Shown: positions 36,653 through 49,963, numbered from the stretch's first letter. The stretch: 64,000 nt of DNA from Candidatus Nitrotoga sp. 1052 (GCF_927312905.1 NZ_CAKMHQ010000030.1:17416-81415); one strand, 5' to 3'. Made by a program: numbers and translations. The notes: generated from the sequence alone by a model not told the origin.

Positions 36653-37021
36653 ATGGCTGTTAATAAGGCTGACATTCTGGACGCAATTGCACAAATGACC
36701 GTGTTGGAGTTGTCTGCACTGATCAAGGAAATGGAAGAAAAATTTGGTGTGTCCGCTGCTGCTGCGGCAGTTGCTGCACCAGTCGCTGCTGCTGCTGCCG
36801 CAGTTGAGCAAACAGAATTCAGTGTGATATTAAGTTCTGCGGGTGCCAGCAAGGTGAACGTGATTAAAGTGGTTCGCGCGATTACCGGTCTTGGGCTGAA
36901 AGAAGCTAAGGATTTGGTGGACGGAGCACCGAAGGCAGTGAAAGAAGGGGTGAACAAGGCTGATGCTGACGCTATCCTGAAGCAATTGATCGAGGCTGGC
37001 GCAACTGCTGAAATTAAGTAA
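36653..37021 (+). CDS. rplL: 50S ribosomal protein L7/L12
   Basis: bL12 stalk protein that recruits translation factors. 122 residues: dimerising N-terminal helices, an Ala-rich hinge ([18 protein letters not shown]) and the factor-binding C-terminal domain ([20 protein letters not shown]). AGGAG before the start. Confidence 0.98.
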   Translation: MAVNKADILDAIAQMTVLELSALIKEMEEKFGVSAAAAAVAAPVAAAAAAVEQTEFSVILSSAGASKVNVIKVVRAITGLGLKEAKDLVDGAPKAVKEGVNKADADAILKQLIEAGATAEIK

Positions 37022-37036
37022 TTATTGTACGCGTCG

Positions 37037-37065
37037 AAAGGCTGACGGATGCCCGCCAGCCTTTT
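37037..37065 (+). terminator. Attenuator/terminator between rplL and rpoB
   Basis: AAAGGCTG (37037-37044) pairs with CAGCCTTT (37057-37064), with additional CGG/CCG pairs inside, then TTTT. The position matches the known partial terminator after rplL. Confidence 0.75.
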
Positions 37066-37144
37066 GCCGTTTTAAGAAGATAACGGACAGCAAGCTACAA
37101 AACGCTTTTTGTTCATTGTCCTTTCCCTCGGTCGTGGAGATATC

Positions 37145-40100
37145 ATGAGTTATTCTTTTACTGAAAAAAAACGTATTCGTAAAAGTTTTGCGAAACGTAT
37201 TGGTGCTTTGCCGATACCATTTTTGCTGTCCACGCAACTAGAATCCTACAGTGCTTTTCTTCAGGCTAACCAATTGCCTGACCAGCGCATCAATGATGGC
37301 TTGCAGGCAGCATTCCATTCGATTTTTCCGATTGAGAGCCATAATAAATATGCACGTCTTGACTTTGTTAGCTACAACTTGGGTACGCCACCCTTCGATG
37401 TGAAGGAGTGCCAGCAACGCGGTTTGACTTATGCTTCCCCGATACGTGCTCGTGTGCGCCTGACCTTATTCGATAAGGAGGTATCCAAACCGACCGTCGT
37501 GAAGGAAGTGAAAGAGCAAGAAGTATACATGGGAGAAATACCCCTAATGACCAATACTGGTTCATTCGTCATTAATGGCACCGAGCGCGTTATCGTTTCG
37601 CAATTGCATCGTTCACCTGGCGTGTTCTTTGAGCATGACCGCGGCAAGACGCATAGCTCAGGCAAGCTGCTATTTTCCGCACGCATTATTCCCTATCGCG
37701 GTTCATGGCTGGATTTTGAGTTCGATGCTAAGGATTATGTCTATTTCCGTATAGATCGTCGTCGCAAAATGCCGGTCACTATTCTATTGAAATCATTGGG
37801 TTATACACCTGAGCAGATACTTGCGGCGTTTTTTGAGTTCGATACATTTCACTTTGGTAAAAAAGGCATCCAATTTGAGGTTGTGCCAGAACGGCTGCGC
37901 GGTGAAGTCGCACGCTTTGATATCCTGGACAAGAGTGGCAAGGTGATCGTGGCCGGTGGCAAGCGCATCACTGTGCGCCATATACGTGAAATTCAGGAAG
38001 CTGGCATTGACAAGTTGGCGGTAGGGGAGGATTTCCTGTTCGAGCGCGTGTTAGCGCATAACGTGATAGATAAGGATAGCGGCGAAATTATCGCCAATGC
38101 CAACGATGAGATCACTGAAACACTGCTGGCTAAGTTGCAGGCGGCGGGAGAGAAAAAAATTCGCACGTTATACACCAATAATCTGGATCAAGGCGGCTAC
38201 ATTTCGCAGACTCTGCGTGCTGATGAGACCACCGACCAGTGGACAGCGCGAGTTGCTATCTATCGCATGATTCGTCCTGGAGAGCCGCCTACAGAGGACG
38301 CGGTGGAAAATCTCTTTAACGGCCTGTTCTTTTCTGAAGAGCGCTATAACTTGTCGGTTGTGGGGCGTATGAAATTCAACCGTCGTATCGGTTCGGATGA
38401 GCTGACAGGGTCAGTCACGCTATCTAATGAAGATATCGTGGCGGTAATAAAAATTATGGTCGAGTTGCGCAATGGTCGTGGCGAAATTGACGATATTGAT
38501 CATCTCGGCAACCGGCGTGTGCGCGCTGTAGGTGAGCTGGCTGAAAACCAGTTTCGCACTGGGTTGGCACGCGTCGAACGTGCGGTGAAGGAGCGTTTGG
38601 GTCAGGCCGAAGCGGACAATCTGATGCCGCATGACTTGATTAATGCAAAACCAATTTCTGCGGCGGTCAAGGAGTTTTTCGGCTCCAGCCAGTTGTCGCA
38701 ATTCATGGATCAGACTAACCCCTTATCCGAAGTGACGCACAAACGCCGCATTTCTGCTCTTGGCCCTGGTGGATTGACTCGTGAACGTGCTGGCTTCGAG
38801 GTGCGTGATGTACACCCGACACATTATGGTCGTTTGTGCCCGATTGAGACGCCAGAGGGTCCGAATATCGGCTTGATCAACTCGTTGGCGCTATATGCGC
38901 GCATCAATAATTATGGTTTTATTGAAACCCCATATCGTCAGGTGGCTAAGGGTAAGGCGACTGATGAAGTTAAATATTTGTCTGCGATTGAGGAAGGCAA
39001 GTTCACCATTGCTCAGGCCAACGCTGAGCTAGACAGTAAGGGAAAATTTACCAATGACGTGATTTCATCCCGGCAGCACAATGAGTTTGTGCTGGCTTCG
39101 CCGGATCGCATTGAATACATGGATGTGGCACCTGCTCAAGTGGTGTCGGTGGCAGCGGCGCTGATACCTTTTTTGGAGCATGACGATGCAAATCGAGCTT
39201 TAATGGGTGCCAATATGCAGCGCCAAGCTGTACCTTGTTTGCGTGCAGAGAAAGCGTTGGTTGGAACTGGAGTCGAACGCACTGTGGCAGTGGATTCTGG
39301 CACCACAGTGCAGGCATGGCGTGGCGGGCGAATAGATTACGTGGATGCAGGTCGTATTGTGGTGCGCGTTAATGACGATGAAACTACGCACGGCGAAGTC
39401 GGCGTGGATATATATAATCTGACCAAGTACACCCGTTCCAATCAGAATACCAATATTAACCAGCGTCCGCTGGTTAAAATGGGGGACGTGATTGCGCGTT
39501 ACGACGTGATCGCCGACGGCGCGTCCACCGATATGGGCGAGCTGGCTCTGGGCCAGAATATGCTGGTGGCGTTCATGCCTTGGAATGGCTACAACTACGA
39601 GGACTCGATTCTGATTTCCGAGCGCGTGGTGTCGGAAGATCGCTTCACCTCTATTCATATCGAAGAGCTCACCGTGGTAGCGCGCGATACCAAGCTTGGC
39701 TCGGAAGAAATTACTCGTGACATTCCTAATTTGTCCGAGGGGCAAATGGCGCGTTTGGATGAGTGCGGCATTGTGCACATCGGCGCGGAAGTTGGAGTCG
39801 GTGACGTTCTGGTTGGTAAAGTCACGCCCAAAGGTGAAACTCAACTAACACCGGAAGAGAAACTGCTGCGTGCTATTTTTGGCGAAAAAGCATCCGATGT
39901 TAAGGACACCAGTTTGCGCGTGCAGGCGGGTATTTCCGGGACAGTGATAGATGTGCAGGTGTTTACGCGAGAGGGATTGCAGCGTGATCAGCGCGCGCAA
40001 CAGATTATCGATGACGAATTGAAACGTTACAAGAAAGATTTGGCTGATCAAATGCGCATCGTTGAAGCCGATGTATTCACCCGTCTGGGTAAGCTGTTAT

Positions 40101-41224
40101 TAGGCAAGGTGGCTAATGGAGGGCCAAAGAAGCTGGCTAAGGGGACCAAGCTGACCAAGGATTATCTGACTGGCTTGGAGCGTTATCAGTGGTTCGACAT
40201 ACGTCTCGGTAACGAAGATACCGCATCGCAACTGGAGCAGGTCAAAGAGGGTTTGGCGCAGAAGCGTTTGGAATTCGATGCGGCATTCGAATTAAAGAAG
40301 CGCAATTTGACTCAAGGTGACGAACTGCAAGTTGGTGTGCAGAAGATGGTTAAGGTGTATGTGGCGGTGAAACGCCGTTTGCAGCCTGGCGACAAGATGG
40401 CTGGTCGTCATGGTAATAAAGGTGTGGTGTCACGTATTGTGCCGGTAGAAGACATGCCTTACATGGCGGATGGCACGCCAGTTGACATCGTGCTGAACCC
40501 ACTTGGTGTTCCATCGCGTATGAATGTGGGGCAGATATTGGAAACTCATCTGGGTTGGGCAGCCAAGGGCTTGGGGCAGAAGATCGGCAAGATGCTGGAA
40601 TCGCAAGCTAAGATTGAAAAAATACGAACATTCCTCGGTAAGATTTATATGCATGAACAGGCTGCGGAGATTGCTGCGTTCAGTGATGAGGAAGTGCTAG
40701 ACCTATGCCGTAACTTGAGCGGCGGTGTGCCTTTCGCCACGCCAGTGTTCGATGGCGCGAATGAAGATGAAATTAAGGACATGTTAGAGCTAGCAGACTT
40801 ACCGCGTTCTGGCCAGATAACCCTATACGATGGGCGAACTGGAGTTGCATTTGACCGGTCGGTTACAGTTGGTTATATGCATGTGCTGAAGCTGAACCAC
40901 TTGGTGGATGACAAGATGCACGCGCGTTCCACTGGTCCGTACAGCTTGGTAACACAGCAACCGCTGGGCGGCAAAGCACAGTTCGGCGGCCAGCGTTTCG
41001 GTGAAATGGAAGTGTGGGCGCTGGAAGCGTATGGCGCAGCCTACACGCTGCAGGAAATGCTTACGGTCAAATCAGATGACGTAGCTGGACGCACCAAAAT
41101 TTACGAAAGCATTGTCAAGGGCGATCACAAGATTGATGCCGGCATGCCGGAGTCGTTCAATGTACTAACCAAGGAAATCCGCTCCTTGGGCATTGATATC
41201 GATCTTGTTCGTCATCGAGAGTAG
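37145..41224 (+). CDS. rpoB: RNA polymerase beta subunit
   Basis: 1359 residues from ATG 37145, with GGAG upstream; the earlier open start (37109) has a non-family extension. [18 protein letters not shown] is the normal N-terminus. The rifampicin pocket reads [20 protein letters not shown] and [10 protein letters not shown], the sensitive consensus. The active-centre block [15 protein letters not shown] and the C-terminal [20 protein letters not shown] are present. Transcribed with rpoC. Confidence 0.99.
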   Translation: MSYSFTEKKRIRKSFAKRIGALPIPFLLSTQLESYSAFLQANQLPDQRINDGLQAAFHSIFPIESHNKYARLDFVSYNLGTPPFDVKECQQRGLTYASPIRARVRLTLFDKEVSKPTVVKEVKEQEVYMGEIPLMTNTGSFVINGTERVIVSQLHRSPGVFFEHDRGKTHSSGKLLFSARIIPYRGSWLDFEFDAKDYVYFRIDRRRKMPVTILLKSLGYTPEQILAAFFEFDTFHFGKKGIQFEVVPERLRGEVARFDILDKSGKVIVAGGKRITVRHIREIQEAGIDKLAVGEDFLFERVLAHNVIDKDSGEIIANANDEITETLLAKLQAAGEKKIRTLYTNNLDQGGYISQTLRADETTDQWTARVAIYRMIRPGEPPTEDAVENLFNGLFFSEERYNLSVVGRMKFNRRIGSDELTGSVTLSNEDIVAVIKIMVELRNGRGEIDDIDHLGNRRVRAVGELAENQFRTGLARVERAVKERLGQAEADNLMPHDLINAKPISAAVKEFFGSSQLSQFMDQTNPLSEVTHKRRISALGPGGLTRERAGFEVRDVHPTHYGRLCPIETPEGPNIGLINSLALYARINNYGFIETPYRQVAKGKATDEVKYLSAIEEGKFTIAQANAELDSKGKFTNDVISSRQHNEFVLASPDRIEYMDVAPAQVVSVAAALIPFLEHDDANRALMGANMQRQAVPCLRAEKALVGTGVERTVAVDSGTTVQAWRGGRIDYVDAGRIVVRVNDDETTHGEVGVDIYNLTKYTRSNQNTNINQRPLVKMGDVIARYDVIADGASTDMGELALGQNMLVAFMPWNGYNYEDSILISERVVSEDRFTSIHIEELTVVARDTKLGSEEITRDIPNLSEGQMARLDECGIVHIGAEVGVGDVLVGKVTPKGETQLTPEEKLLRAIFGEKASDVKDTSLRVQAGISGTVIDVQVFTREGLQRDQRAQQIIDDELKRYKKDLADQMRIVEADVFTRLGKLLLGKVANGGPKKLAKGTKLTKDYLTGLERYQWFDIRLGNEDTASQLEQVKEGLAQKRLEFDAAFELKKRNLTQGDELQVGVQKMVKVYVAVKRRLQPGDKMAGRHGNKGVVSRIVPVEDMPYMADGTPVDIVLNPLGVPSRMNVGQILETHLGWAAKGLGQKIGKMLESQAKIEKIRTFLGKIYMHEQAAEIAAFSDEEVLDLCRNLSGGVPFATPVFDGANEDEIKDMLELADLPRSGQITLYDGRTGVAFDRSVTVGYMHVLKLNHLVDDKMHARSTGPYSLVTQQPLGGKAQFGGQRFGEMEVWALEAYGAAYTLQEMLTVKSDDVAGRTKIYESIVKGDHKIDAGMPESFNVLTKEIRSLGIDIDLVRHRE

Positions 41225-41277
41225 GGGGCGGTGCGCTCGGCGTACCGCTCAAGATTGGTGCGCCGGGCGCACCCTAC
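41225..41277 (+). repeat. Paired hairpins between rpoB and rpoC
   Basis: GGTGCG…CGTACC (about 41230-41246) and the perfect GGTGCGCC G GGCGCACC (41257-41273), flanked by GTAGGG at the rpoB stop and CCCTAC at 41272-41277. GTAGGG-TGCGC…GCGCACC is a dispersed repeat style in betaproteobacteria. No T tract, so an RNA-stability or processing element is more likely than a terminator. Confidence 0.65.
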
Positions 41278-41305
41278 ATTGCTGCCGAATATTTAGGAGT
41301 TACAT

Positions 41306-44300
41306 ATGAAAGCATTGCTGGATTTGTTCAGGCAAGTAACGCAGAAGGAGGAGTTCGACGCAATCAAGATCGGGCTGGCCTCACCGGAGAAAATCCGTTC
41401 TTGGTCCTACGGCGAAGTGAAGAAGCCGGAAACCATTAACTACCGAACCTTCAAGCCGGAGCGCGATGGTTTGTTTTGCGCCAAGATTTTTGGCCCGACC
41501 AAGGACTATGAGTGCTTGTGCGGCAAGTATAAGCGTCTGAAACATCGTGGGGTGATCTGCGAGAAATGCGGTGTGGAAGTAACGCTATCTAAAGTGCGCC
41601 GCGAACGCATGGGCCATATTGAGCTGGCAAGTCCGGTGGCACATATTTGGTTCTTAAAATCGTTACCGTCGCGCTTGGGAATGGTGCTGGATATGACGTT
41701 ACGCGACATAGAACGCGTACTCTATTTCGAGGCTTACGTAGTGACCGATCCTGGGATGTCCACGCTCGAACGCGCTCAATTGCTATCTGAAGATGATTAT
41801 CTGGCCAAGCTGGAAGAGTACGGCGATGAGTTTTCAGCAGTAATGGGGGCAGAAGGCATACGCGCTCTATTGCACGCACTGGATGTGCCAGCTGAGGTGG
41901 AAAAGCTGCGCGCTGATCTTGAAGCAACCAGCTCCGAGACAAAAATCAAGAAGTATGCGAAGCGGTTGAAGATCCTTGAGGCATTTCTGGTCTCGGGCAT
42001 CAAACCAGAGTGGATGATTATGTTGGTGCTGCCAGTGTTGCCGCCAGAACTACGTCCCCTAGTGCCGCTAGATGGCGGACGCTTTGCGACTTCTGATCTG
42101 AATGATTTGTATCGTCGTGTAATTAACCGAAATAACCGTTTGAAACGCCTTTTGGAGTTGAAGGCGCCGGAAATTATTGTGCGCAACGAGAAACGTATGC
42201 TTCAGGAATCAATTGATTCGCTGCTGGACAATGGCCGTCGCGGCAAGGCAATGACTGGTGCTAACAAGCGTCCGCTGAAGTCATTGGCTGACATGATCAA
42301 AGGCAAAGGCGGCCGTTTCCGTCAGAATTTGCTAGGCAAGCGCGTAGATTATTCCGGTCGCTCCGTAATTGTGGTGGGTCCGCAACTGAAATTGCATCAG
42401 TGCGGCTTGCCCAAAAAAATGGCGCTGGAGCTATTCAAGCCATTCATTTTCCATAAACTGGAAGTTCTCGGGCTAGCCACAACGATAAAGGCGGGCAAGC
42501 GCATGGTGGAAGCGGAAGAGCCGGTTGTGTGGGACATCCTGGAAGATGTCATCCGTGAACATCCGGTGCTGCTGAATCGAGCGCCTACACTGCATCGTCT
42601 CGGCATTCAGGCGTTCGAACCAATACTGATTGAAGGCAAAGCGATCCAGTTACATCCATTAGTTTGTACGGCATTCAACGCCGATTTTGACGGTGATCAG
42701 ATGGCAGTGCACGTGCCGCTGTCACTGGAAGCGCAGATGGAATGCCGCACCTTGATGCTGGCCTCCAATAACGTGTTGTCGCCTGCCAATGGCGAGCCTA
42801 TCATTGTTCCGTCGCAGGATATCGTGCTGGGGTTGTACTATATGACGCGCGAAAAAATCGGTGCGCTGGGCGAGGGTGCGTTGTTCGCTGACGTGTCTGA
42901 AGCGCTACGTGCCTATGAGTCTGGTTATGTTGATCTGCATGCCAAGGTGGTGGTGCGCATTAAAGAAATTTATTTTGATGAAAAAAATGAGCGTCAGGAA
43001 AAGCGTACACGCTATGAAACTACCGTGGGACGTGCCATTCTGTCAGATATTTTGCCACCCGGTCTGCCGTTCAGCTTGGTCAATAAAGCATTAAAGAAGA
43101 AAGAGATCTCTCGTCTGATTAACACCAGCTTCAGCCGTTGTGGTTTGCGCAACACCGTGATTATGGCTGACAAGTTAATGACCACCGGCTTTACTTATGC
43201 TACCCGCGCCGGTATTTCAATTTGCTTGGATGACATGCTGGTGCCACCGCAAAAAAATGAGTTAATTGACGCGGCGGGAAAAGAGGTTCGTGAGATTGAC
43301 GTGCAATACACATCCGGTTTGGTGACCCAGGGCGAACGTTACAATAAGGTGGTCGACATCTGGGGCCGCACTGGTGATCTGGTAGCTAAGGCTATGATGG
43401 ATCAGTTGGGTAGCGAGCCGGTGATAGACCGTGCCAGCGGCAAACAGCTTGCTGATAAAAAAGGCAAAGTAGTGATGCAGGAGTCTTTCAATTCCATCTA
43501 TATGATGGCAGATTCTGGTGCGCGCGGTTCTGCGGCTCAGATTCGTCAGTTAGCAGGCATGCGCGGTCTGATGGCCAAGCCAGATGGTTCAATCATTGAA
43601 ACCCCGATTACCGCTAACTTTCGCGAGGGGCTGAATATGCTGCAATACTTTATTTCCACCCATGGTGCGCGAAAAGGTTTGGCTGATACTGCATTGAAGA
43701 CAGCGAACTCTGGTTACCTAACGCGTCGTCTGGTAGATGTGACCCAAGATTTAGTGGTGGCTGAGGAAGATTGTGGTACCAGCAACGGTGCCGCATTGAA
43801 GGCATTGGTTGAAGGTGGCGAGGTGATTGAAGCATTGCGTGAGCGAATACTGGGTCGCGTTGCTAGCAAGGATATCGTCAATCCTGAAAGCAGCGAAACT
43901 CTATATGAAGCGGGCACTCTGCTGGATGAAGATATGGTGGAAAACATTGAGTCGTTGGGTGTCGACGAAGTTCATGTGCGGACGCCCCTGACATGTGAAA
44001 CTCGCTATGGTTTGTGCGTCAAATGTTATGGTCGCGACTTAGGTCGAGGTGGCCCTGTGACGGTAGGTGAGGCAGTTGGCGTAATTGCTGCGCAGTCAAT
44101 CGGCGAGCCAGGTACCCAATTAACCATGCGTACCTTCCACATCGGTGGTGCGGCATCGCGTACCGTGGTGGCTAGTCAGGTCGAAGGTAAGTCAAATGGT
44201 CAGGTGAAGTACAGCACGAACATGCGTACCGTCAGCAATACTCGAGGTGAGTTAGTGGTGGTAGCGCGTAGTGGCGAAATAATGGTCACCGATGATCATG

Positions 44301-45529
44301 GACGCGAGCGCGAGCGTCACAAGGTGCCATACGGCGCGATGTTGACTGTGCGTGAAGGCAGCCCAGTTCGTGCAGGCGAAGTGCTGGCTACATGGGATCC
44401 GCATACGCGTCCGATTATTACCGAATATGCCGGTCGGGCGCGCTTTGAAAATGTAAAAGAGGGCGTTACCGTTACCAGGGAGATTGATGAAGTAACCGGA
44501 TTATCCACTCTTGTGGTGGATCCTAAGCTTGCTGGTACGCAAGGCAAGGGCGTGCTACGGCCATTGGTACGCTTGCTCGACGAGGAAGGGCACGAGATTA
44601 AGATTGCCGGTACCGAATTACCAATTTCGGTGACCTTTCAGACGGGTTGTATCATCACTGTAGAAGATGGTCAGCATGTTGGCGTGGGTGAGGTGCTGGC
44701 ACGTATTCCGCAGGAAAGCAGCAAGACACGTGATATTACTGGAGGTCTTCCGCGTGTTGCGGAACTTTTTGAGGCTCGTTCGCCTAAGAATGCCGGTATG
44801 TTAGCGGAAGTTACCGGAACAGCGTCGTTCGGCAAGGATACCAAGGGTAAGCAACGTTTGGTTATCACTGATATGGAAGGTGTGGCGCATGAATTTCTGA
44901 TCACTAAGGACAAACATGTACTAGTGCACGATGGACAAATGGTAACCCAAGGCGAAATGATTGTGGATGGTCCGCGCGATCCGCATGACATTTTGCGCTT
45001 GCTGGGCGTGGCAGCGCTGGCGCGTTACATTGCCGACGAAGTGCAGGATGTGTATCGCCTGCAGGGCGTTAAGATTAACGACAGGCATATCGAAGTGATA
45101 GTGCGCCAAATGTTGCGCCGAGTACAGATTGTGGATGAAGGTGATACTAAGTTCATTCCCAAAGAGCAGGTGGAGCGTGCAGATTTGTTGCAAGAGAATG
45201 AACGTGTTGAGAAAGAAGGCAAGCAGCCGGCAACCTATGAATATATGCTGCTGGGAATCACCAAGGCTTCATTGTCCACTGATTCGTTTATCTCTGCGGC
45301 ATCCTTTCAGGAAACCACGCGCGTGCTGACCGAAGCTGCGATTATGGGCAAGAGAGACGAGCTGCGTGGGCTGAAGGAGAACGTCATTGTGGGCCGCTTG
45401 ATCCCGGCTGGCACTGGCTTAGCCTATCATGCCGCGCGGCGTAAGCAGCGGCTCGGGTTGGGTATGTCAGCGACAGTGTTGAGCGAAGGAGAGCAAGCCG
45501 CAGAAACACAAGATAACCAGCTTGCTTGA
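41306..45529 (+). CDS. rpoC: RNA polymerase beta' subunit
   Basis: 1407 residues, normal for proteobacteria. N-terminal zinc site [20 protein letters not shown], catalytic [16 protein letters not shown] at about 460, the bridge/trigger region around [19 protein letters not shown], and the second zinc site with [24 protein letters not shown] before ATG 41306. Its end contains the str operon promoter. Confidence 0.99.
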   Translation: MKALLDLFRQVTQKEEFDAIKIGLASPEKIRSWSYGEVKKPETINYRTFKPERDGLFCAKIFGPTKDYECLCGKYKRLKHRGVICEKCGVEVTLSKVRRERMGHIELASPVAHIWFLKSLPSRLGMVLDMTLRDIERVLYFEAYVVTDPGMSTLERAQLLSEDDYLAKLEEYGDEFSAVMGAEGIRALLHALDVPAEVEKLRADLEATSSETKIKKYAKRLKILEAFLVSGIKPEWMIMLVLPVLPPELRPLVPLDGGRFATSDLNDLYRRVINRNNRLKRLLELKAPEIIVRNEKRMLQESIDSLLDNGRRGKAMTGANKRPLKSLADMIKGKGGRFRQNLLGKRVDYSGRSVIVVGPQLKLHQCGLPKKMALELFKPFIFHKLEVLGLATTIKAGKRMVEAEEPVVWDILEDVIREHPVLLNRAPTLHRLGIQAFEPILIEGKAIQLHPLVCTAFNADFDGDQMAVHVPLSLEAQMECRTLMLASNNVLSPANGEPIIVPSQDIVLGLYYMTREKIGALGEGALFADVSEALRAYESGYVDLHAKVVVRIKEIYFDEKNERQEKRTRYETTVGRAILSDILPPGLPFSLVNKALKKKEISRLINTSFSRCGLRNTVIMADKLMTTGFTYATRAGISICLDDMLVPPQKNELIDAAGKEVREIDVQYTSGLVTQGERYNKVVDIWGRTGDLVAKAMMDQLGSEPVIDRASGKQLADKKGKVVMQESFNSIYMMADSGARGSAAQIRQLAGMRGLMAKPDGSIIETPITANFREGLNMLQYFISTHGARKGLADTALKTANSGYLTRRLVDVTQDLVVAEEDCGTSNGAALKALVEGGEVIEALRERILGRVASKDIVNPESSETLYEAGTLLDEDMVENIESLGVDEVHVRTPLTCETRYGLCVKCYGRDLGRGGPVTVGEAVGVIAAQSIGEPGTQLTMRTFHIGGAASRTVVASQVEGKSNGQVKYSTNMRTVSNTRGELVVVARSGEIMVTDDHGRERERHKVPYGAMLTVREGSPVRAGEVLATWDPHTRPIITEYAGRARFENVKEGVTVTREIDEVTGLSTLVVDPKLAGTQGKGVLRPLVRLLDEEGHEIKIAGTELPISVTFQTGCIITVEDGQHVGVGEVLARIPQESSKTRDITGGLPRVAELFEARSPKNAGMLAEVTGTASFGKDTKGKQRLVITDMEGVAHEFLITKDKHVLVHDGQMVTQGEMIVDGPRDPHDILRLLGVAALARYIADEVQDVYRLQGVKINDRHIEVIVRQMLRRVQIVDEGDTKFIPKEQVERADLLQENERVEKEGKQPATYEYMLLGITKASLSTDSFISAASFQETTRVLTEAAIMGKRDELRGLKENVIVGRLIPAGTGLAYHAARRKQRLGLGMSATVLSEGEQAAETQDNQLA

Positions 45530-45554
45530 CAGGTTGGGTAATCCTCAATAGAAT
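45526..45554 (+). promoter_or_regulatory. Promoter of the str operon (rpsL-rpsG-fusA-tuf)
   Basis: TTGACA (45526-45531) overlaps the rpoC stop codon; a 17-base spacer leads to TAGAAT (45549-45554), then GC-rich TGCGCGG, the discriminator type linked to stringent control. About 100 bases of leader follow. Confidence 0.75.
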
Positions 45555-45656
45555 GCGCGGTCTTTTTGTCCGCCCACGACTGGAGGAAGTAGCATAGTTT
45601 AGGCGGCTGTTTTTTCATATTGTTGATACATAAGAATTTTTAGGAAAATTTAGATA

Positions 45657-46034
45657 ATGCCAACCATCAACCAATTAGTGCGCAAGCCTCGTGTTGCCGA
45701 ACCTATAAAAAGCAAAGTTCCCGCTCTGGGTGGGAGTCCCCAAAAACGGGGAGTGTGTACTCGTGTATATACTACAACACCAAAGAAGCCAAACTCTGCC
45801 TTACGTAAGGTTGCCAAGGTTCGTCTGACTAATGGCTTTGAGGTTATCTCATACATTGGTGGTGAAGGCCACAATTTGCAGGAGCACTCGGTGGTACTTA
45901 TACGTGGAGGCCGTGTAAAGGATTTGCCCGGTGTTCGTTACCACATGGTACGGGGTAGTTTGGATACCGCTGGAGTAAAAGATCGTAAGCAGTCTCGTTC
46001 TAAGTATGGTGCCAAGCGTCCCAAAAAGGCTTAA
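45657..46034 (+). CDS. rpsL: 30S ribosomal protein S12
   Basis: uS12 at the decoding centre. 125 residues. The streptomycin-relevant lysines are wild type ([15 protein letters not shown] and [13 protein letters not shown]). First gene after the str promoter; weak TTTAGG ribosome site. Confidence 0.98.
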   Translation: MPTINQLVRKPRVAEPIKSKVPALGGSPQKRGVCTRVYTTTPKKPNSALRKVAKVRLTNGFEVISYIGGEGHNLQEHSVVLIRGGRVKDLPGVRYHMVRGSLDTAGVKDRKQSRSKYGAKRPKKA

Positions 46035-46104
46035 ATTATTGCCAAGCCAGTATTTAAGAATTAGCCAGTTTTTTGAATTAGCCAGTTAACATGAGGTTTA
46101 AGAT

Positions 46105-46575
46105 ATGCCAAGACGTAGAGAAGTTCCAAAGCGCGAAATCCTGCCGGATCCAAAATATGGCAACCAAGATCTTTCCAAGTTCGTTAATGTTTTGATGACC
46201 GCTGGTAAAAAATCTGTTGCCGAGCGCATTCTTTATGGCGCTTTGGAGCAAATCGTTAAGAAAAGCGGTAAAGATCCGATCGAGGTGTTCAATCTTGCGT
46301 TGACCAATGTCAAACCTCAGGTTGAGGTAAAGAGCCGTCGCGTCGGGGGGGCTAACTATCAGGTTCCCGTTGAAGTTCGTCCTTCGCGCCGAATGGCGTT
46401 GGCCATGCGCTGGCTAAAAGATTTTGCACGCAAGCGTGGTGAAAAATCCATGGGTATGCGGTTGGCGGGCGAATTGCTCGATGCGTCAGAAAGTCGTGGT
46501 GGCGCAGTTAAAAAGCGTGAAGAAGTTCACCGCATGGCTGAGGCGAATAAAGCCTTTTCGCACTTCCGTTTCTAG
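46105..46575 (+). CDS. rpsG: 30S ribosomal protein S7
   Basis: uS7, head-organising protein; in E. coli it represses the str mRNA. 156 residues, with [19 protein letters not shown], and [20 protein letters not shown] at the end. Confidence 0.98.
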   Translation: MPRRREVPKREILPDPKYGNQDLSKFVNVLMTAGKKSVAERILYGALEQIVKKSGKDPIEVFNLALTNVKPQVEVKSRRVGGANYQVPVEVRPSRRMALAMRWLKDFARKRGEKSMGMRLAGELLDASESRGGAVKKREEVHRMAEANKAFSHFRF

Positions 46576-46621
46576 AGGTTTTTCTGCTGTTTCTGAAAGT
46601 TTTATAAGTTAGGTAATTATT

Positions 46622-48718
46622 GTGGCACGGAAAACATTAATCGAGCGATATCGAAATATCGGCATTAGCGCACATATAGACGCGGGTAAAACTACGACCA
46701 CTGAGCGTGTATTGTTTTACACGGGTGTATCGCACAAGATCGGCGAAGTACATGATGGCGCCGCTGTGATGGACTGGATGGAGCAGGAGCAGGAGCGGGG
46801 TATTACCATTACTTCGGCTGCGACGACTTGTTACTGGAAGGGTATGGACTCCACCTTGCCTGAGCATCGTATTAACATCATTGATACGCCGGGGCACGTT
46901 GACTTCACTATTGAAGTTGAGCGATCAATGCGCGTGCTGGATGGTGCATGCATGGTGTATTGCGCTGTGGGTGGTGTACAGCCGCAGTCCGAAACAGTGT
47001 GGCGGCAAGCCAATAAGTATGGTGTGCCGCGTTTGGCCTTTGTTAATAAGATGGATCGCTCTGGTGCGAATTTCTTTAATGTGTACGAACAAATGCGTGC
47101 TCGCTTGCGTGCCAATGTGGTGCCGATTCAATTACCGATTGGCGCAGAGGAAAAGTTCGAGGGTGTAATTGACTTAGTGCGGATGAAGGCGATTTACTGG
47201 GATGAGGCTTCTCAGGGTATGAAGTTTGAGTTGCGTGATATTCCCGCCAATCTGCTTGCGGTAGCGCAAGAGTGGCGTGCGAAGATGGTAGAGAGTGCTG
47301 CCGAGGCAACCGAAGAGATGATGAACAAGTATCTCGAGGAAGGTGACTTGTCCGAAGTTGAGATTAAGCAATGCTTGCGCATCCGTACAATTGCCAGTGA
47401 AATAGTGCCGATGTTATGTGGTTCTGCCTTCAAAAACAAGGGCGTGCAGGCCATGCTGGATGCGGTGGTCGACTATCTGCCTGCACCGACTGACATTCCG
47501 CCAGTTAAGGGTGAGTTGGAAAATGGGGCGATGGGAGAACGTAAGGCAAATGACGATGAGCCGTTTTCTGCGTTGGCGTTTAAAATCATGACCGACCCAT
47601 TTGTGGGGCAGTTGATTTTCTTCCGCGTGTATTCTGGTCAGTTGAAAGCGGGCGATACAGTTTACAATCCGATCAAGGGCAAGAAAGAACGCATTGGCCG
47701 TATCTTGTTGATGCATGCTAACGAGCGAGAAGAGATCAAAGAGGTTTTTGCAGGTGATATAGCTGCTGCGGTGGGCTTAAAAGAAGCGACTACGGGAGAG
47801 ACTTTGTGTGATCCGGCCAATGTGATTACGTTGGAGCGCATGATATTCCCTGAGCCGGTAATTCATATTGCTGTTGAGCCGAAGACTAAGGTCGACCAAG
47901 AAAAGATGGGCATGGCGCTGAATCGCTTGGCGAAAGAGGATCCGTCTTTCCGCGTACATACTGACTTGGAGTCCGGTCAAACCATCATTTCTGGTATGGG
48001 TGAGCTGCACTTGGAAGTTTTGGTTGAGCGCATGAAGCGTGAATTCAGCGTGGAGGCGAATGTTGGCGCGCCGCAAGTTGCTTACCGCGAAGCGATACGT
48101 AAGATGGTTGAAGTTGAGGGCAAGTTCGTTAAGCAATCGGGTGGACGCGGCCAATTTGGCCATGTATGGCTAAAAATTGAGCCAAATGAAACGGGCAAGG
48201 GCTTTGAATTTGTGGATGCCATTAAGGGTGGGTCGGTTCCGCGAGAATTTATCCCGGCAGTAAAAAAAGGATTGGAAGATACATTGCCGAATGGTGTGTT
48301 GGCGGGCTTCCCCGTGGTGGATATTAAAGTTACCCTGTTTGATGGCTCTTACCACGATGTAGACTCCAATGAAAACGCATTTAAGATGGCTGCTTCTATG
48401 GGCTTCAAAGACGGTATGCGTAAGGCAAGCCCGGTGCTGCTTGAGCCGATGATGTCGGTTGAGGTGGAAACCCCAGAAGATTACACAGGCACGGTAATGG
48501 GTGATTTGTCATCCCGTCGCGGTATGGTTCAAGGTATGGAAGACATGATCGGCGGTGGAAAGATCGTGAAGGCCGAAGTTCCTTTGGCAGAGATGTTCGG
48601 TTATTCAACTGCGTTGCGTTCCGCAACCCAAGGTCGGGCTACATACACAATGGAATTTAAGCATTACACCGAAGCGCCAAAAAATGTGGCTGAAGCGGTG
48701 ATGAGTAGTAGGAAATAG
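46622..48718 (+). CDS. fusA: Elongation factor G
   Basis: Translocase GTPase moving tRNAs and mRNA after peptide transfer. 698 residues, five domains. GTG start at 46622. G1 AHIDAGKT (17-24), switch [11 protein letters not shown]4 [10 protein letters not shown]; the domain IV block [11 protein letters not shown] and [14 protein letters not shown] loop ([13 protein letters not shown]) are intact. Confidence 0.98.
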   Translation: MARKTLIERYRNIGISAHIDAGKTTTTERVLFYTGVSHKIGEVHDGAAVMDWMEQEQERGITITSAATTCYWKGMDSTLPEHRINIIDTPGHVDFTIEVERSMRVLDGACMVYCAVGGVQPQSETVWRQANKYGVPRLAFVNKMDRSGANFFNVYEQMRARLRANVVPIQLPIGAEEKFEGVIDLVRMKAIYWDEASQGMKFELRDIPANLLAVAQEWRAKMVESAAEATEEMMNKYLEEGDLSEVEIKQCLRIRTIASEIVPMLCGSAFKNKGVQAMLDAVVDYLPAPTDIPPVKGELENGAMGERKANDDEPFSALAFKIMTDPFVGQLIFFRVYSGQLKAGDTVYNPIKGKKERIGRILLMHANEREEIKEVFAGDIAAAVGLKEATTGETLCDPANVITLERMIFPEPVIHIAVEPKTKVDQEKMGMALNRLAKEDPSFRVHTDLESGQTIISGMGELHLEVLVERMKREFSVEANVGAPQVAYREAIRKMVEVEGKFVKQSGGRGQFGHVWLKIEPNETGKGFEFVDAIKGGSVPREFIPAVKKGLEDTLPNGVLAGFPVVDIKVTLFDGSYHDVDSNENAFKMAASMGFKDGMRKASPVLLEPMMSVEVETPEDYTGTVMGDLSSRRGMVQGMEDMIGGGKIVKAEVPLAEMFGYSTALRSATQGRATYTMEFKHYTEAPKNVAEAVMSSRK

Positions 48719-48765
48719 TTTCAAGATAACTCATGAACCGTCAAATAATCAAGGAACTTTAAATC

Positions 48766-49956
48766 ATGGCAAAGAGTAAATTTGAGCGTACCAAGCCGCA
48801 CATAAATGTAGGCACGATTGGTCACGTTGATCATGGCAAAACCACCCTGACTGCAGCGATTACCACAGTGCTGTCCAAGAAATTTGGCGGCGAGGCTAAA
48901 GCCTATGACCAGATTGACGCAGCGCCGGAAGAAAAGGCGCGCGGCATCACCATTAACACCGCTCACGTCGAGTATGAAACGGCTGGCCGTCACTACGCCC
49001 ACGTAGACTGTCCTGGTCATGCGGATTACATTAAAAACATGATTACCGGTGCTGCGCAGATGGACGGCGCTATCTTGGTAGTGTCTGCCGCCGATGGCCC
49101 CATGCCGCAAACGCGAGAACATATTCTGTTGGCGCGTCAAGTGGGCGTACCCTACATCATCGTCTACATGAATAAGGCCGACATGGTGGATGACCCTGAG
49201 CTGCTCGAGCTGGTCGAAATGGAAGTGCGTGAACTTCTTACCAAATACGACTTTCCTGGTGACGATACCCCGATTATCATTGGTAGTGCGCTCAAGGCCT
49301 TGCAGGGTGACCAGTCCGAAATTGGCGAACCTTCCATCTTTCGTTTGGCCGAGGCGCTTGATGCCTACATACCTCAGCCTATGCGCGTCATGGACGGCGC
49401 CTTCCTGATGCCCGTCGAAGACGTCTTCTCCATCTCCGGCCGTGGCACCGTGGTGACTGGCCGGGTGGAGCGTGGCGTCGTCAAAGTGGGCGAAGAAATT
49501 GAAATCATCGGCCTCAAGCCCACTATTAAAACCATCTGTACCGGCGTGGAAATGTTCCGCAAGCTGCTCGACCAAGGTCAGGCTGGCGATAACGTTGGGA
49601 TACTGTTACGTGGCACCAAGCGTGAAGAAGTCGAACGAGGTCAAGTTCTGGCCAAGCCTGGCTCCATTACCCCGCATACCAAATTTTCAGCCGAAATCTA
49701 CGTTCTCAGCAAAGACGAAGGTGGTCGTCACACCCCATTCTTCCAAGGCTACCGTCCGCAATTCTACTTCCGAACTACCGACGTAACGGGTGCGGTTGAA
49801 CTGCCGGCTGGCACTGAAATGGTGATGCCGGGAGACAACGTGTCGGTGACGGTGAACTTGATTGCGCCAATCGCGATGGAAGAAGGTCTGCGTTTCGCGA
49901 TACGTGAAGGTGGTCGCACCGTTGGTGCCGGTGTGGTAGCTAAGGTGATTGAGTAA
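48766..49956 (+). CDS. tuf: Elongation factor Tu (copy 2)
   Basis: Second EF-Tu gene, in the classical tufA position after fusA. 396 residues, identical in protein to 32230-33420. Upstream DNA differs except for AATC just before ATG, and downstream DNA differs from the third base of the stop codon (TAA here). AGGAAC precedes the start. Confidence 0.99.
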   Translation: MAKSKFERTKPHINVGTIGHVDHGKTTLTAAITTVLSKKFGGEAKAYDQIDAAPEEKARGITINTAHVEYETAGRHYAHVDCPGHADYIKNMITGAAQMDGAILVVSAADGPMPQTREHILLARQVGVPYIIVYMNKADMVDDPELLELVEMEVRELLTKYDFPGDDTPIIIGSALKALQGDQSEIGEPSIFRLAEALDAYIPQPMRVMDGAFLMPVEDVFSISGRGTVVTGRVERGVVKVGEEIEIIGLKPTIKTICTGVEMFRKLLDQGQAGDNVGILLRGTKREEVERGQVLAKPGSITPHTKFSAEIYVLSKDEGGRHTPFFQGYRPQFYFRTTDVTGAVELPAGTEMVMPGDNVSVTVNLIAPIAMEEGLRFAIREGGRTVGAGVVAKVIE

Positions 49957-49963
49957 TAGTACG

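Noticed and set aside
39200..39844. 214-codon minus-strand frame inside rpoB
   Set aside because: Antisense to a fully conserved part of rpoB, no recognisable domain or start signal.
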